A stretch of 64,000 nucleotides of DNA from Aerococcaceae bacterium zg-252 (GCA_016237705.1 CP066204.1:248001-312000), one strand, 5' to 3'. Counted from the stretch's first letter, positions 8,671 to 18,684 are shown. The notes: generated by a model not told the origin, from the letters alone. A program made the numbers and translations.

Positions 8671-9423
8671 ATGAAGATTAAAGTTCACTCCAATATCGGT
8701 CGTCGACGGAGTTCTAACCAAGACTATGCCGATTATTTTAAAAACCAACATAATCAAGTGTTATTCGTGTTGTGTGACGGTGTTGGTGGACATCAAGCTG
8801 GTGATGTAGCAAGTTTAAAGACAACTGAATTTTTAGGAGAGCGGTTTAAAAATTCTGCAGAAAAATTTACATTAACTTCGATTCAAACATGGTTAATGGA
8901 ACAAATTACTGCCGTTAATGAATACATTTATCAAGAATCGATTCGTCATAGTCAATTAGGTGGTATGGGCACAACGTTAGTTGTAGCGATGGTTGTGGAC
9001 GGACATTTAGTAGTTGCGCATGTGGGTGATAGTAGAGCATATGTTTTTGCCAAAGATGCGTTGACACAAGTGACAGAAGACCATTCGCTAATAAATGTCT
9101 TAATTAAATCAGGAGAGATTACGAAAGAAGAAGGACAGTTGCATCCTCAGCGTAATGTGGTGACACAATCGATTGGTGGCACTCAAACGGTGGGAACGGA
9201 TTTAACAGTGCTCTCATTGTCCGATGTTGAGGTGCTATTATTATGTTCTGACGGCTTAACAAATATGGTAGATAACGATACCTTATTGGAAATGTTTAAA
9301 GTGTTTCGCAATGATGATGATTTTCCGGACAAATTAATTCAAGCAGCAAATGATGCAGGGGGAACTGATAATATAACAGTTATTGTGGCATCTGACCTTG
9401 ACGTGACGGAGGTGGCATCATGA
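8671..9423 (+). CDS. stp: PP2C-type serine/threonine phosphatase Stp
   Basis: Metal-dependent (PPM/PP2C) protein phosphatase that reverses phosphorylation by the adjacent PASTA kinase. 250 residues is typical. Motifs in order: RRSSNQDY, DGVGGHQAGD, GTTLVVAMV, HVGDSRAYV, TEDHSLI, LLLCSDGLTNMV and GGTDNITVIV, which carry the metal-binding aspartates. It overlaps the kinase start by 4 bp (ATGA), the usual phosphatase-kinase arrangement in Firmicutes. Confidence 0.96.
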   Translation: MKIKVHSNIGRRRSSNQDYADYFKNQHNQVLFVLCDGVGGHQAGDVASLKTTEFLGERFKNSAEKFTLTSIQTWLMEQITAVNEYIYQESIRHSQLGGMGTTLVVAMVVDGHLVVAHVGDSRAYVFAKDALTQVTEDHSLINVLIKSGEITKEEGQLHPQRNVVTQSIGGTQTVGTDLTVLSLSDVEVLLLCSDGLTNMVDNDTLLEMFKVFRNDDDFPDKLIQAANDAGGTDNITVIVASDLDVTEVAS

Positions 9424-11405
9424 TAGAGATTGGAGAAAAGCTATCTGGACGTTACCGAATTACTGACGTAATTGGCCAAGGTGGTATGGCGAATGTGTTT
9501 TTAGCCCATGATTTAATTTTAAATCGAGATGTGGCAGTGAAAGTACTTCGTTTTGACTTTCAAGATAATCAAGATGCGATTCGCCGTTTTCAACGTGAAG
9601 CGATGTCTGCAAGTCAATTGCTGCATCACAATATTGTTGAAGTATACGATGTCGATGAAACGGATCAACAACAATATATTGTAATGGAGTATGTTAAAGG
9701 AACGGATTTGAAATCTTATATCCAACAACATGCACCTTTATCGTTAGAATTAACGGTATCGATTATGAGTCAAATTTTGTCAGCGATTGAAGTGGCACAT
9801 AAAAATCGTATTATTCACCGTGATATTAAACCGCAAAATATTTTGATTACTGACCAAAATGAAGTGAAAATTACGGATTTTGGGATTGCGATTGCGTTAT
9901 CGGATACGAGTATTACACAGACGAATACTTTATTAGGTTCTGTGCATTATTTATCACCAGAACAAGCTCGGGGAAGTAATGCTACAACTAAATCAGATAT
10001 TTATGCTTTGGGTGTTGTATTATATGAATTGATAACAGGTTCAGTGCCTTTCAATGGAGAATCAGCGGTATCGATTGCATTGAAACATTTTCAAGAAACT
10101 TTCCCACGTGTAAAAGATTCAATGGATTATGTCCCACAAAGTTTGGAAAATGTTGTCTTACGTGCGACTGCAAAAAATCCAGCAGACCGTTATGAATCAG
10201 TTGAAGAGATGCACCAAGACTTAGTCACTAGTTTGAGTGCTAATCGCATGAATGAAAAGGTGTTTGTACCGAGTAATTTAGGTGATACGGTGGTGTTAAA
10301 ACCAATCAAACCGATTACGTCAGCTAAAATGGTGCTAGATGAGCAAATTGAGGCACCTGAAGCGTTAGAAGAATCTTATTATCAAAACTTTGATGAAGTA
10401 GCTCCGATGGAGCCAGTGCGTAAAAATTATCGTTTTATTCGTTGGTTAGTAGGAATACTCATGCTGATTGTAGTGGCTTTAGGTGCTTATTATGTGTATG
10501 CTCAAACTACACGATTTGTTGTTGTGCCAGAGGTTTATAATTTAAGTCAGGCAGATGCAGAAGCGTTGTTAAAAGAAAATAATATAGAAGTGGACAGCGT
10601 AGTTCACCAATGGAATAACAGTTTATCCCAAGGAACGGCGATTGAAACAAAACCAGAAGCTAATTCACGTGTGGCAAAAAATAGTAAAGTTCAATTAATC
10701 GTGAGTAATGGTAAAGAACAAGTTGAACTAGGGGATTATGTGGGGCAACGGTATGAACCGATTCGTCAACAATTAACAGATGCGAATTTTATTGTGGATA
10801 GACGTGGAATGGCGACAACAGACCCTAATCAAGTCGGTGTCATTTTAGCCCAAAGCGTTAAAGCAGGTTCGAAAGTTGTGCCGTCGGACACAACGATTAC
10901 GTTTACGGTTGGGCAAATGTCAGATTCGGTTACAATGCAGAATTTTGATAATTTACCATTAGCTATGGTTGAAAAATTTGCAGAAGAGTATGGCTTGAGT
11001 GTTGATGTAAGTTATGAATTTGATAATTATGTACCTGAGGGGCAAGTGATTAGTCAAAGCCCGGCTAATGGAACGACATTAGTTGCAGGAGATGTCATCT
11101 CTGTTGTCGTTTCAAAAGGGGTCGAAGAAGAAGTCATTGTTCCAGTGCGAGAAAATATTACAGTGGAATATTTACCGCGTTATGCAGAAGATGATACGAA
11201 TATGGAAAAACCTTTACCAAATCGAATTGATATCTATATTGGAGATACACGCAATAGCATTAATACGATTAATCGTAGCTTTGAAATTACAGAAGATGTT
11301 CCGATTCAATTGTTATTGTATATTGCAAACAATGGTGTTGGACAATATCGTATTGTGCGTGACGGAGAAGTATTTCTAGAAAGTAATTCTGTTTATCCGG
11401 AATAA
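9420..11405 (+). CDS. prkC: PASTA-domain serine/threonine protein kinase
   Basis: Membrane kinase of the PrkC/StkP/PknB family that senses cell-wall fragments and controls growth and division. Layout: Hanks kinase domain about 12-270 with the GQGGMANVF loop, VAVKVL lysine, HRDIKPQN (near 133) and DFGIA (near 154); a linker; one transmembrane helix about 339-360 (WLVGILMLIVVALGAYYVY); three PASTA repeats at about 363-432, 434-500 and 502-568; and a C-terminal extension of about 90 residues. 661 residues fits streptococcal and enterococcal homologues. Confidence 0.97.
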   Translation: MIEIGEKLSGRYRITDVIGQGGMANVFLAHDLILNRDVAVKVLRFDFQDNQDAIRRFQREAMSASQLLHHNIVEVYDVDETDQQQYIVMEYVKGTDLKSYIQQHAPLSLELTVSIMSQILSAIEVAHKNRIIHRDIKPQNILITDQNEVKITDFGIAIALSDTSITQTNTLLGSVHYLSPEQARGSNATTKSDIYALGVVLYELITGSVPFNGESAVSIALKHFQETFPRVKDSMDYVPQSLENVVLRATAKNPADRYESVEEMHQDLVTSLSANRMNEKVFVPSNLGDTVVLKPIKPITSAKMVLDEQIEAPEALEESYYQNFDEVAPMEPVRKNYRFIRWLVGILMLIVVALGAYYVYAQTTRFVVVPEVYNLSQADAEALLKENNIEVDSVVHQWNNSLSQGTAIETKPEANSRVAKNSKVQLIVSNGKEQVELGDYVGQRYEPIRQQLTDANFIVDRRGMATTDPNQVGVILAQSVKAGSKVVPSDTTITFTVGQMSDSVTMQNFDNLPLAMVEKFAEEYGLSVDVSYEFDNYVPEGQVISQSPANGTTLVAGDVISVVVSKGVEEEVIVPVRENITVEYLPRYAEDDTNMEKPLPNRIDIYIGDTRNSINTINRSFEITEDVPIQLLLYIANNGVGQYRIVRDGEVFLESNSVYPE

Positions 11406-11452
11406 GTGAGTTTTTGACGGATACATTAGTGTAATTTAAGTATTACTAGTCG

Positions 11453-11500
11453 AGGTGGCGATGAAGTTAGATAGTTAAATCGAACTTCACCCACCTTTTA
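11453..11500 (+). terminator. Hairpin after prkC, possible terminator
   Basis: AGGTGG 11453-11458 pairs with CCACCT 11491-11496, and GAAGTT 11463-11468 with AACTTC 11483-11488, followed by TTTTA. It lies in the 163-bp gap between prkC and rsgA and may reduce read-through into rsgA. Confidence 0.5.
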
Positions 11501-11568
11501 GAGTATCTAAAAGTAGATGACAGATTGTGATATAGAGAAAGTATTACCTGTAAAGAAAGGAGCATTCC

Positions 11569-12495
11569 TTGAGTAAAGAAGTAAGAAAAGGATTGATTTA
11601 TCAAGCAATTAGTGGTTTTTATTATGTTTGGTCGCAAGAGGAGTCTTTTGCAACGAAACCACGAGGGAATTTTCGTCACCAACAAATTAAACCATTAGTG
11701 GGTGATGAAGTGGAATTTGAAGTAGATATTGAAGATGAAAAATCAGAAAGCCGTATTATTAAAATATTGCCACGAAAAAATTCGCTTGTGCGTCCACCCG
11801 TTGCGAATGTCGATTATGCGCTAGTCGTCATGTCACTAGTTGAGCCGGATTTTTCGTATAATTTGCTAGACCATTTTTTAGTGTCATTGGAGTCAAATCA
11901 CATTTCACCGTATATCATTTTGACAAAAAAAGATGTTTTGGTTGAAAAACGAGGTCAAGAAGCAGCTGATGATTTAATCAATGATATTAGACAAGTTTAC
12001 CGTACCGCCAAGTATCCTGTGCTTGTTAAAGAAGAAAGTAATCAGTTTATCGAGCAATTAGCTGGTCATGTCGAGTCAGGTATTTATATTGTAATGGGAC
12101 AATCAGGAGTAGGAAAATCAACCCTTTTAAATCAGTTGTTGCCAAATAGTGATATTCAAACGGCTGAGATTAGTGATTATTTGAATCGTGGACGACACAC
12201 AACACGTGAAGTGACCCTGTATCCATGGAATGACGGCTTGTTAGCTGATACACCTGGTTTTAGTGCTATTGAATTTCCGGAAGTGGAAAAAGAACAATTA
12301 GGCGAATATTTTCCTGAAATTTGGCAGCAAAGTCAGCATTGCCGTTTTAGAGGTTGTCTGCATATAAATGAGCCGAATTGTGCAGTTAAGCAGGCAGTGG
12401 ATTTAAATGAGATTGCTGTTTCGAGGTATCAAAATTACTGCCAAATATTAGAAAAAATAGAACAAAGAAAACCAATTTATCGCAAGAAAAAATAA
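11569..12495 (+). CDS. rsgA: Ribosome small-subunit GTPase RsgA
   Basis: Circularly permuted GTPase that acts in late 30S maturation. 308 residues: N-terminal OB fold (ISGFYYV), then the permuted motifs with TKKD (near 119) before the P-loop GQSGVGKST (near 177), DTPGFS (near 226), and a C-terminal zinc site with HCRFRGCLHINEPNCAV (about 257-273). The start codon is TTG, supported by AAAGAAAGGAG just upstream and by the family's N-terminus. Followed closely by rpe and thiN. Confidence 0.96.
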   Translation: MSKEVRKGLIYQAISGFYYVWSQEESFATKPRGNFRHQQIKPLVGDEVEFEVDIEDEKSESRIIKILPRKNSLVRPPVANVDYALVVMSLVEPDFSYNLLDHFLVSLESNHISPYIILTKKDVLVEKRGQEAADDLINDIRQVYRTAKYPVLVKEESNQFIEQLAGHVESGIYIVMGQSGVGKSTLLNQLLPNSDIQTAEISDYLNRGRHTTREVTLYPWNDGLLADTPGFSAIEFPEVEKEQLGEYFPEIWQQSQHCRFRGCLHINEPNCAVKQAVDLNEIAVSRYQNYCQILEKIEQRKPIYRKKK

Positions 12496-12517
12496 TGGAC
12501 GTTGGAGGAGAATACAA

Positions 12518-13168
12518 ATGAAAATAGCACCATCAATGTTGAGTGCAGATTTTACTGGATTATTAACAGAAATAAAAGAAATGGAACAATTAGGTGCTGA
12601 TTACTTACATATTGATATTATGGACGGCAATTTTGTACAAAATATTTCGTTTGGTCCAATGGTATATCAATGGTTGCGTCCACATACGGAGTTAGTATTT
12701 GATGTACACATGATGGTTCAGCAGCCAGAACGCTATATTGAATCGGTTGCCCAAGCCGGTGCTGATATTATTAGCGTTCATGTGGAGGCGACTAATCATT
12801 TATATCGAGTGATTCAACAAATTCATCAATTAGGCAAAAGAGCCGGTGTCGTTATCAATCCAGGAACATCAGTGGCTCAGTTGGAGGCTGTTTTATCGGA
12901 AGTGGAATTAGTCTTGGTGATGACGGTTAATCCAGGTTTTGGTGGTCAAACATTTATTGAATCGACAGTAGAAAAAATTGCACAATTAGCTGCGATTCGT
13001 AAAGAAAAAGGCTATCAGTTTGAAATTGAAGTTGACGGTGGTATTAATCATGAAACAGGTAAGCGATGTGTTGCTGCCGGAGCAGATGTGTTAGTAGCAG
13101 GTTCATACTTATTTAATGCAGATAATCGACTACAAGCGATGCAAGCACTCAGACAAATTGAGGCATAA
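12518..13168 (+). CDS. rpe: Ribulose-phosphate 3-epimerase
   Basis: Interconverts ribulose 5-phosphate and xylulose 5-phosphate in the pentose phosphate pathway. 216 residues with the TIM-barrel signatures SMLSADF, HIDIMDGNFV, DVHMMV, VNPGFGGQ and VDGGI, which hold the metal and phosphate ligands. It is preceded by GGAGG and followed 5 bp later by thiN, so it sits in an rsgA-rpe-thiN operon. Confidence 0.97.
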   Translation: MKIAPSMLSADFTGLLTEIKEMEQLGADYLHIDIMDGNFVQNISFGPMVYQWLRPHTELVFDVHMMVQQPERYIESVAQAGADIISVHVEATNHLYRVIQQIHQLGKRAGVVINPGTSVAQLEAVLSEVELVLVMTVNPGFGGQTFIESTVEKIAQLAAIRKEKGYQFEIEVDGGINHETGKRCVAAGADVLVAGSYLFNADNRLQAMQALRQIEA

Positions 13169-13173
13169 TTAAT

Positions 13174-13836
13174 ATGAAACGAGTACTCATTTGTGCCGGT
13201 GGGCCGCAACCAGCATTTGTTAAAGTTGTGAGAGAACAGTATGATTTTTGGATTGGGGTCGATAGAGGGGCACTAAATTTAGTAAATTCAGACTTGCCTT
13301 TAGATGTGGCTTTTGGGGACTTTGATTCGGTATCGTCAGAAGAATTTGAGCTGGTTCAAAATAGAGCAAGACAATTGTTTCGCTTTAATGCTGAAAAAGA
13401 TGATACGGATTTACAGCTTGCACTGATGTATGTTGTTGAGCAGTTTCCTGAAGTGGAAAGTATTCATATATTTGGTGGATTAAGTGGTAAGGGACGTGTC
13501 GACCATTTGATTGCGAATACTTGGTTTGTGCACGATTCACGCTTTGCCTCTGTTATCGAACGTATTCGTTGGATTGAGTCGAATCATGAGATGTGTGTTT
13601 ATTTACCAGGTGTTCATCAGATAAAAAATGAGTTGGATTATCGTTATTTATCAATTGTTTCGCACACACCGGTTCAGCAGCTGAAGATTGAGGGGGCAAA
13701 ATACGTTTTACCAGCAACGGACTTTGATGAGCCACGTTCGTTGATTAGTAATGAATTTTTACTGGAGCAATCGATTGTTACGTTGTCGTTTGAAAAAGGA
13801 ATTATGACAGTGTGGTTTGTTGCAGATGACCACTAA
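13174..13836 (+). CDS. thiN: Thiamine pyrophosphokinase
   Basis: Transfers pyrophosphate from ATP to thiamine to make the cofactor thiamine diphosphate. 220 residues. Motifs seen: GVDRGALNL, GDFDSVS, EKDDTDLQLAL (the conserved acidic cluster) and a GLSGKGRVDH loop, followed by the C-terminal beta domain. The position after rpe is the usual one in Firmicutes. There is no thiamine biosynthesis gene nearby. Confidence 0.94.
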   Translation: MKRVLICAGGPQPAFVKVVREQYDFWIGVDRGALNLVNSDLPLDVAFGDFDSVSSEEFELVQNRARQLFRFNAEKDDTDLQLALMYVVEQFPEVESIHIFGGLSGKGRVDHLIANTWFVHDSRFASVIERIRWIESNHEMCVYLPGVHQIKNELDYRYLSIVSHTPVQQLKIEGAKYVLPATDFDEPRSLISNEFLLEQSIVTLSFEKGIMTVWFVADDH

Positions 13837-13877
13837 GCAATGTTTTTTTGCGAAAAAAATTGATAGTCTAATAAAAA

Positions 13878-13905
13878 AAGTGTAAAGTATCTTGCCTTTA
13901 CACTT
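13878..13905. terminator. Hairpin between thiN and rpmB
   Basis: AAGTGTAAAG 13878-13887 and CTTTACACTT 13896-13905 form a perfect 10-bp stem with an 8-nt loop. The A-run is on the 5' side, so the U-tract signature is stronger on the minus strand; on the plus strand it may be a weak terminator after thiN. Confidence 0.6.
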
Positions 13906-13977
13906 AATCTGTGGTAAATTTGTAAGGTATGAAAAAAGCAGAGACAAATGCTCCTGCAAAATAAAGGAGGAATTACG

Positions 13978-14166
13978 ATGGCTAAAGTATGTTACTTCAC
14001 TGGTCGTAAAGCAAGATCAGGTAATAACCGTTCACACGCAATGAATTATAGCAAACGTCGTTTCGGCGCTAATTTACAAAAAGTTCGTGTAATGATTGAT
14101 GGCGAGCCTAAAAAAGTTTGGGTTTCTGCTCGTGCTTTAAAATCAGGTAAAATCGAACGTGTTTAA
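13978..14166 (+). CDS. rpmB: 50S ribosomal protein L28
   Basis: 62-residue ribosomal protein with the family signature [20 protein letters not shown] and a basic C-terminus. The ATG at 13978 directly follows AAAGGAGG; an in-frame ATG 30 bp upstream lies before that site and is not used. It stands as a single-gene unit between two hairpins. Confidence 0.98.
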   Translation: MAKVCYFTGRKARSGNNRSHAMNYSKRRFGANLQKVRVMIDGEPKKVWVSARALKSGKIERV

Positions 14167-14181
14167 TTAAATGACTATTTG

Positions 14182-14220
14182 AACTGTTGACTGTAATTGG
14201 TCAGCAGTTTCTTTGTTTTT
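14182..14220 (+). terminator. Terminator of rpmB
   Basis: AACTGTTGAC 14182-14191 pairs with GTCAGCAGTT 14200-14209 (one G-U), followed by TCTTTGTTTTT. Confidence 0.8.
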
Positions 14221-14368
14221 AGGGAGCAAATATCTGAATTTAGGATAAAGAATAAGGTGAGATGAGTTGAGAGTAGTGTGTTGAGTTCTGCAGAAAAAAT
14301 AGCCATTAGTTATTATTTATGGTAGAATAACGATGATTAGATAAAATTTTGCTAAGGAGGTAGTTGAA

Positions 14369-14728
14369 ATGGCGATTAAAATTCAAACTCCAAATGGACA
14401 AATTACATTAGAACAAGATGTCATCGCAACCGTTGTAGGTGCAGCTGTAACAGATAATTATGGTGTTGTTGGCATGGTAAGTAAAAATGTTATTCGTGAT
14501 AATTTTACTGAAATTTTGAAAAAAGACAATTATGCTAAGGGTGTTGTAATTTCGCAACAAGGTAATGAAGTAGCAGTTGATGTTTACATCTTAGTATCTT
14601 ATGGTACAAAAATTTCAGTTATTTGCCAAAATATTCAACAAGCAGTGAAATACAATGTAGAGCAATTATTAGGTTTTGAGATTAGTTACGTGAACGTCCA
14701 TGTTCAAGGCGTAAAAGTCGTTGACTAG
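14369..14728 (+). CDS. yloU: Asp23/Gls24-family envelope stress protein
   Basis: 119-residue member of the Asp23 (DUF322) family, commonly called YloU and encoded just before the fatty acid kinase gene. The family signature ATVVGAAVTDNYGVVGMVSK is present in the first third; the rest is the conserved VDVYILVSYG region. The start has AAGGAGG. The exact function of this family is not settled; it is linked to alkaline and cell-envelope stress. It forms a tight pair with the next gene (24-bp gap). Confidence 0.92.
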   Translation: MAIKIQTPNGQITLEQDVIATVVGAAVTDNYGVVGMVSKNVIRDNFTEILKKDNYAKGVVISQQGNEVAVDVYILVSYGTKISVICQNIQQAVKYNVEQLLGFEISYVNVHVQGVKVVD

Positions 14729-14752
14729 AACTTAAAATCGAGGAGGATTTCA

Positions 14753-16432
14753 GTGGAATTAAAACAAATTACAGCAGCAGAGTTTCGTGCAATGGTAATT
14801 GCCGGTGGACAACGCTTAAACGATCAAATGGAATTAATTAATTCATTAAATGTCTTTCCAGTTCCAGACGGTGATACAGGAACAAATATGAATATGTCAT
14901 TTACATCTGGTGTGGAAAATTTAAAAGCATCAAATGCAACATCTGTTGGTGAATTAGCAGGTGCATTAGCTAAAGGATTATTAATGGGGGCACGTGGTAA
15001 CTCAGGTGTTATCTTATCACAAATCTTTAGAGGTTTTTCACAGTCAGTAGCTGGAAAAGACGTCTTAGATGCAAATGATTTTGTAGCTGCTTTTGCTGGG
15101 GGAGTGGAATCTGCTTATAAAGCAGTCATGAAACCAGTTGAGGGAACGATTTTGACGGTTGCACGTGAGTCTGCTATTCGTGGTGAGAAAAAAGTTGCTA
15201 AAACGGATAATATTATCGAAGTAATGCAATCAATTGTTACTGGTGCAGAGAAGTCATTAGCAAAAACACCAGAACTATTACCAGTATTAAAACAAGTAGG
15301 CGTGGTTGATTCAGGTGGTAAAGGTTTATTATCTGTATATGAAGGTTTCTTAGCTGCCTTAAAAGGTGAGGCGGTTATTCAAGAGGGTGCAGCTGAAAAA
15401 ACAGCTCATGCACACGCAATGTTTGAAGACGGTGCTGAGAACCCAATGACATTGGAAGAAATTACTTTCGGATACTGTACAGAAATCATGGTGCGTATCG
15501 GTGAGGGTCCAACAACGATTAAATCCTTTGATTATGAAGCGTTTCGTCAGACATTGGATAAAAAAGGTGACTCTTTATTAGTCGTAGCTGATGATGAAAT
15601 TGTCAAAGTGCATATTCATACTGAAAATCCAGGTGAAATTATGCAATTAGGGCAAGAATTTGGTGAATTAATAAAAATTAAAGTTGATAATATGCGTGAA
15701 CAAGTGCGTACCTTAGAAGCCAATGAAGCGTCGCAACAAGCAACGACAGCAGAGGTGGTTGCACCACTAGCACCAGCACCGGAATATGCGATTATTGCTG
15801 TGGCAGCCGGTGACGGAGTGACTGAGTTATATCGCTCAATGGGAGCAGAAGTATTATCCGGTGGACAAACAATGAATCCGGCGACAGAAGACTTTGTTAA
15901 ACTAATTGAAAGTTCGAAAGCTAAACGGATTGTCTTATTGCCGAATAACAAAAATATTATTATGGCAGCTGAACAAGCAAGTCAAGTGGCTGAAGTGCCA
16001 ACGATTGTTATTCCAACTAAAACAATTCCAGAGGGGATTGCGGCGTTAATGGCATTCAATCCGGAACAGGAAATAGAAGATAACTATACTGCTATGAATG
16101 CGATGAGCCAACAAGTGAAAAGTGGACAAATCACTTATTCAATTCGTGATACTGAAATTGACGGTGTAACGATTAAAAAAGATGATTTTATGGGTATCGT
16201 TGGTGGCAAAATTGTATTATCAATACCGAATCTTGCTGATACATTGAAACAAACATTAATGGTGATGATGGATGAAGACTCTGAAATCGTGACAATTATT
16301 GTAGGTGAAGAAGGCTCCACAGAGGAGGCTGAAACTGTAATTGCTGAATTAGCTGAGCAGTTTGAAGACGCTGAATTTGAAATTGTACAAGGTGATCAGC
16401 CTGTATATCATTATATTATTTCAGTAGAATAA
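14753..16432 (+). CDS. fakA: Fatty acid kinase subunit FakA (DhaL/DegV-type, YloV)
   Basis: ATP-binding subunit of the fatty acid kinase that, with a DegV-type FakB protein, phosphorylates exogenous fatty acids. 559 residues, normal length. The N-terminal DhaL domain (about 1-200) contains PVPDGDTGTNM and MGARGNSGVILSQ. A middle region and a C-terminal DegV-like region follow. The start is GTG with AGGAGG. recG, plsX and acpP follow, which suits a lipid-synthesis context. No fakB is in the window. Confidence 0.94.
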   Translation: MELKQITAAEFRAMVIAGGQRLNDQMELINSLNVFPVPDGDTGTNMNMSFTSGVENLKASNATSVGELAGALAKGLLMGARGNSGVILSQIFRGFSQSVAGKDVLDANDFVAAFAGGVESAYKAVMKPVEGTILTVARESAIRGEKKVAKTDNIIEVMQSIVTGAEKSLAKTPELLPVLKQVGVVDSGGKGLLSVYEGFLAALKGEAVIQEGAAEKTAHAHAMFEDGAENPMTLEEITFGYCTEIMVRIGEGPTTIKSFDYEAFRQTLDKKGDSLLVVADDEIVKVHIHTENPGEIMQLGQEFGELIKIKVDNMREQVRTLEANEASQQATTAEVVAPLAPAPEYAIIAVAAGDGVTELYRSMGAEVLSGGQTMNPATEDFVKLIESSKAKRIVLLPNNKNIIMAAEQASQVAEVPTIVIPTKTIPEGIAALMAFNPEQEIEDNYTAMNAMSQQVKSGQITYSIRDTEIDGVTIKKDDFMGIVGGKIVLSIPNLADTLKQTLMVMMDEDSEIVTIIVGEEGSTEEAETVIAELAEQFEDAEFEIVQGDQPVYHYIISVE

Positions 16433-16462
16433 GTGAGATAATAACGATTGATTAACAGATGT

Positions 16463-16512
16463 GGGATCGGAATGCAAAGCGAGTATTGCTTGTATTCTGC
16501 TCCCTGTTTGTT
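16463..16512 (+). terminator. Imperfect hairpin between fakA and recG
   Basis: GGGA 16463-16466 pairs with TCCC 16501-16504, with inner pairs GAAT/ATTC and GCAA/TTGC, followed by TGTTTGTTTA. The pairing is interrupted, so its role as a terminator is uncertain. Confidence 0.4.
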
Positions 16513-16540
16513 TATTTAATAAAAGAAAGGAGTGAAAAAA

Positions 16541-18571
16541 TTGCCACATTGGAATGAATCGATACGTGTTTTGAAAGGTATGGGGCCAAAAAGAATGGAA
16601 TTATTTGAGAAATTAGGGATTCAAACCATACGGGATTTACTTTTTCACTTTCCTTTCCGTTATGAAGATATTCAAGTGCGAGAATTGGGGACTATTTTAG
16701 ACCAAGAGAAAGTGACTTTAAAAGGAACGATTGTCAGTCCACCGGTTGTTAATTTTTATGGGCATAAAAAGAGTCGCTTATCCTTTAGAATGGCAGTGTC
16801 GGATAGTGAAATTATTCAAGTAACTTTTTTTAATCAGCCTTATCTCAAAAAACAACTTGAATTGGGACAAGTACGAGCAATTTATGGTAAATGGCAAAGT
16901 AATCAACAAAGTTTACTTGGCATGAAAATGATTAAGGAGCAGACCGAGGGAGATACATTATCAGCTGTATATCCGACTGTCAAAGGCTTAAAACAGACGA
17001 CACTTGAAACGGTGATTAGACAAGGTTTTGAGTATTTAGACGGCAATATTCCGGAAATAATCCCCCATTACTTAAATGAAAAATATCGTATGTGGCCAAT
17101 GGGACAAGCACTTTACTGCATGCATTTTCCAAAAGAAATGTCAGAGCATCAGCAGGCAAAGCGAAAAATAATTTTTTCAGAATTCTTCCTATATCAATGG
17201 CGTTTATTGAATGCGACTGCTCAAGATTTGTCACAAAAGGGTGTGCGTGTTTATTACGATGTTGATGAATTAAAATCAATTATTAGTCAATTACCGTATG
17301 AGTTGACGAGAGCACAAAAAAAGGCAGTCAATGAAATATGTTCTGATTTAATGGCACCATTTCCTATGAAACGCATGGTACAAGGCGATGTGGGGAGTGG
17401 AAAAACATTAGTTGCTTTTTTAGCCATGATTGCGTCGGTGTTAGCTGGCTACCAAGTAGTGTTAATGGTTCCAACAGAAATTTTAGCGAAACAACATACT
17501 GAGAATTTTAATCGTTTGTTTGAACCGATGAATTTGCACGCAGAATGTTTAGTGAGTGCCTTAAAAGCAAAGGAAAAGAAACAACTGGTTGAGGGATTAG
17601 CGTCAGGACGTATTCGCATTGTTATTGGAACGCACGCACTGATTCAAGAGCAAATTGAATTTAAGCAATTAGGATTAGTTGTAATTGATGAACAACATCG
17701 TTTTGGTGTAAATCAAAGGCAAATGTTACTTAATAAAAATGAAGTAGGTGTCAATTTATTACAAATGACGGCAACGCCTATTCCACGTTCTCTTGCGATG
17801 ACAGTTTATGGCGAATTATCTGTTTCGACAATTGATGAGTTACCGGGTGGTCGCCAACCGATAACAACAGAACGGTTAAAAGCAGATGCGATTGACACAG
17901 TGTATCAACGTATGGATGAAGAACTGGCAAAAGGACACCAAGTCTACTATGTTTTACCATTAATTGATGCCTCTGAAACGATGCAAAGTATTGATAATGT
18001 AAATGAAATTGCTGAAACGTTAATCGAGCGTTTTTCTAATTATCAAGTTGATGTGCTGCATGGACAATTAGATAAAGCAGCCCAACAAGCAGTAATGGAT
18101 CAATTTAAGCAAAATCATACACAAATTTTAGTGGCAACAACCATGGTTGAAGTGGGGGTTGATGTGCCAAATGCCACGATTATTGTGATACAATCTGCTG
18201 AACGTTTTGGATTAGCACAGTTGCATCAATTGCGAGGTCGTGTTGGACGAAGTAGTTTACAATCTTATTGTTATTTAATTGGTAATCCTACGACTGACCA
18301 AGGTGATGCGAGACTTGATATTATGACGCAAACACAAGACGGTTTTCGAATTAGTCAAGAAGATATGAAAATTCGAGGCATGGGCGATTTATTAGGAAAA
18401 AATCAGAGTGGGATACCACAATTCCATTATGCTAATTTAATAGAAGACCAACATATTTTGGCGGTTGCTAGACAAGAAGCGAAACAGTTGATAGAGCAGC
18501 CGTATTTATTAAGTGAAGTAGAAGCAGCTCGACTGCAAGAATGGAATCAACAATTAATTATTGAAGTATAA
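16541..18571 (+). CDS. recG: ATP-dependent DNA helicase RecG
   Basis: Branch-migration helicase that processes stalled forks and recombination intermediates. Layout: N-terminal wedge/OB domain (KGMGPKRMELFEKLGI near the start), SF2 helicase core with QGDVGSGKT, DEQHRFGV, TATPIPR, and the C-terminal region with QLRGRVGRS and the TRG-like end (GMGDLLGKNQSG). A GTG at 16532 overlaps the AAAGAAAGGAG ribosome site, so I choose the TTG at 16541, which has correct spacing and gives MPHWNESI. 676 residues is normal. Confidence 0.95.
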   Translation: MPHWNESIRVLKGMGPKRMELFEKLGIQTIRDLLFHFPFRYEDIQVRELGTILDQEKVTLKGTIVSPPVVNFYGHKKSRLSFRMAVSDSEIIQVTFFNQPYLKKQLELGQVRAIYGKWQSNQQSLLGMKMIKEQTEGDTLSAVYPTVKGLKQTTLETVIRQGFEYLDGNIPEIIPHYLNEKYRMWPMGQALYCMHFPKEMSEHQQAKRKIIFSEFFLYQWRLLNATAQDLSQKGVRVYYDVDELKSIISQLPYELTRAQKKAVNEICSDLMAPFPMKRMVQGDVGSGKTLVAFLAMIASVLAGYQVVLMVPTEILAKQHTENFNRLFEPMNLHAECLVSALKAKEKKQLVEGLASGRIRIVIGTHALIQEQIEFKQLGLVVIDEQHRFGVNQRQMLLNKNEVGVNLLQMTATPIPRSLAMTVYGELSVSTIDELPGGRQPITTERLKADAIDTVYQRMDEELAKGHQVYYVLPLIDASETMQSIDNVNEIAETLIERFSNYQVDVLHGQLDKAAQQAVMDQFKQNHTQILVATTMVEVGVDVPNATIIVIQSAERFGLAQLHQLRGRVGRSSLQSYCYLIGNPTTDQGDARLDIMTQTQDGFRISQEDMKIRGMGDLLGKNQSGIPQFHYANLIEDQHILAVARQEAKQLIEQPYLLSEVEAARLQEWNQQLIIEV

Positions 18572-18573
18572 AA

Positions 18574-18684
18574 TATAGTGAGAAGGTTTTGGCTTCGACC
18601 ATCAGAGAATAGTTCACAGCAGCACGCAAGTGCTGCAAGAGCACAGCGAAGTGGAGGTCAAGCCAACCCGAACGAACCCAAATA
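18574..18684 (+). repeat. Structured intergenic repeat, copy C
   Basis: About 111 bp filling the recG-plsX gap. It opens with TATAGTG and closes with CCCAAATA. The terminal arms GGTTTTGGCTTCGACC and GGTCAAGCCAACCC pair, and an internal GCAGCAC/GTGCTGC hairpin is present. The right end resembles copies A and D. It ends 18 bp before the plsX ATG. Confidence 0.6.
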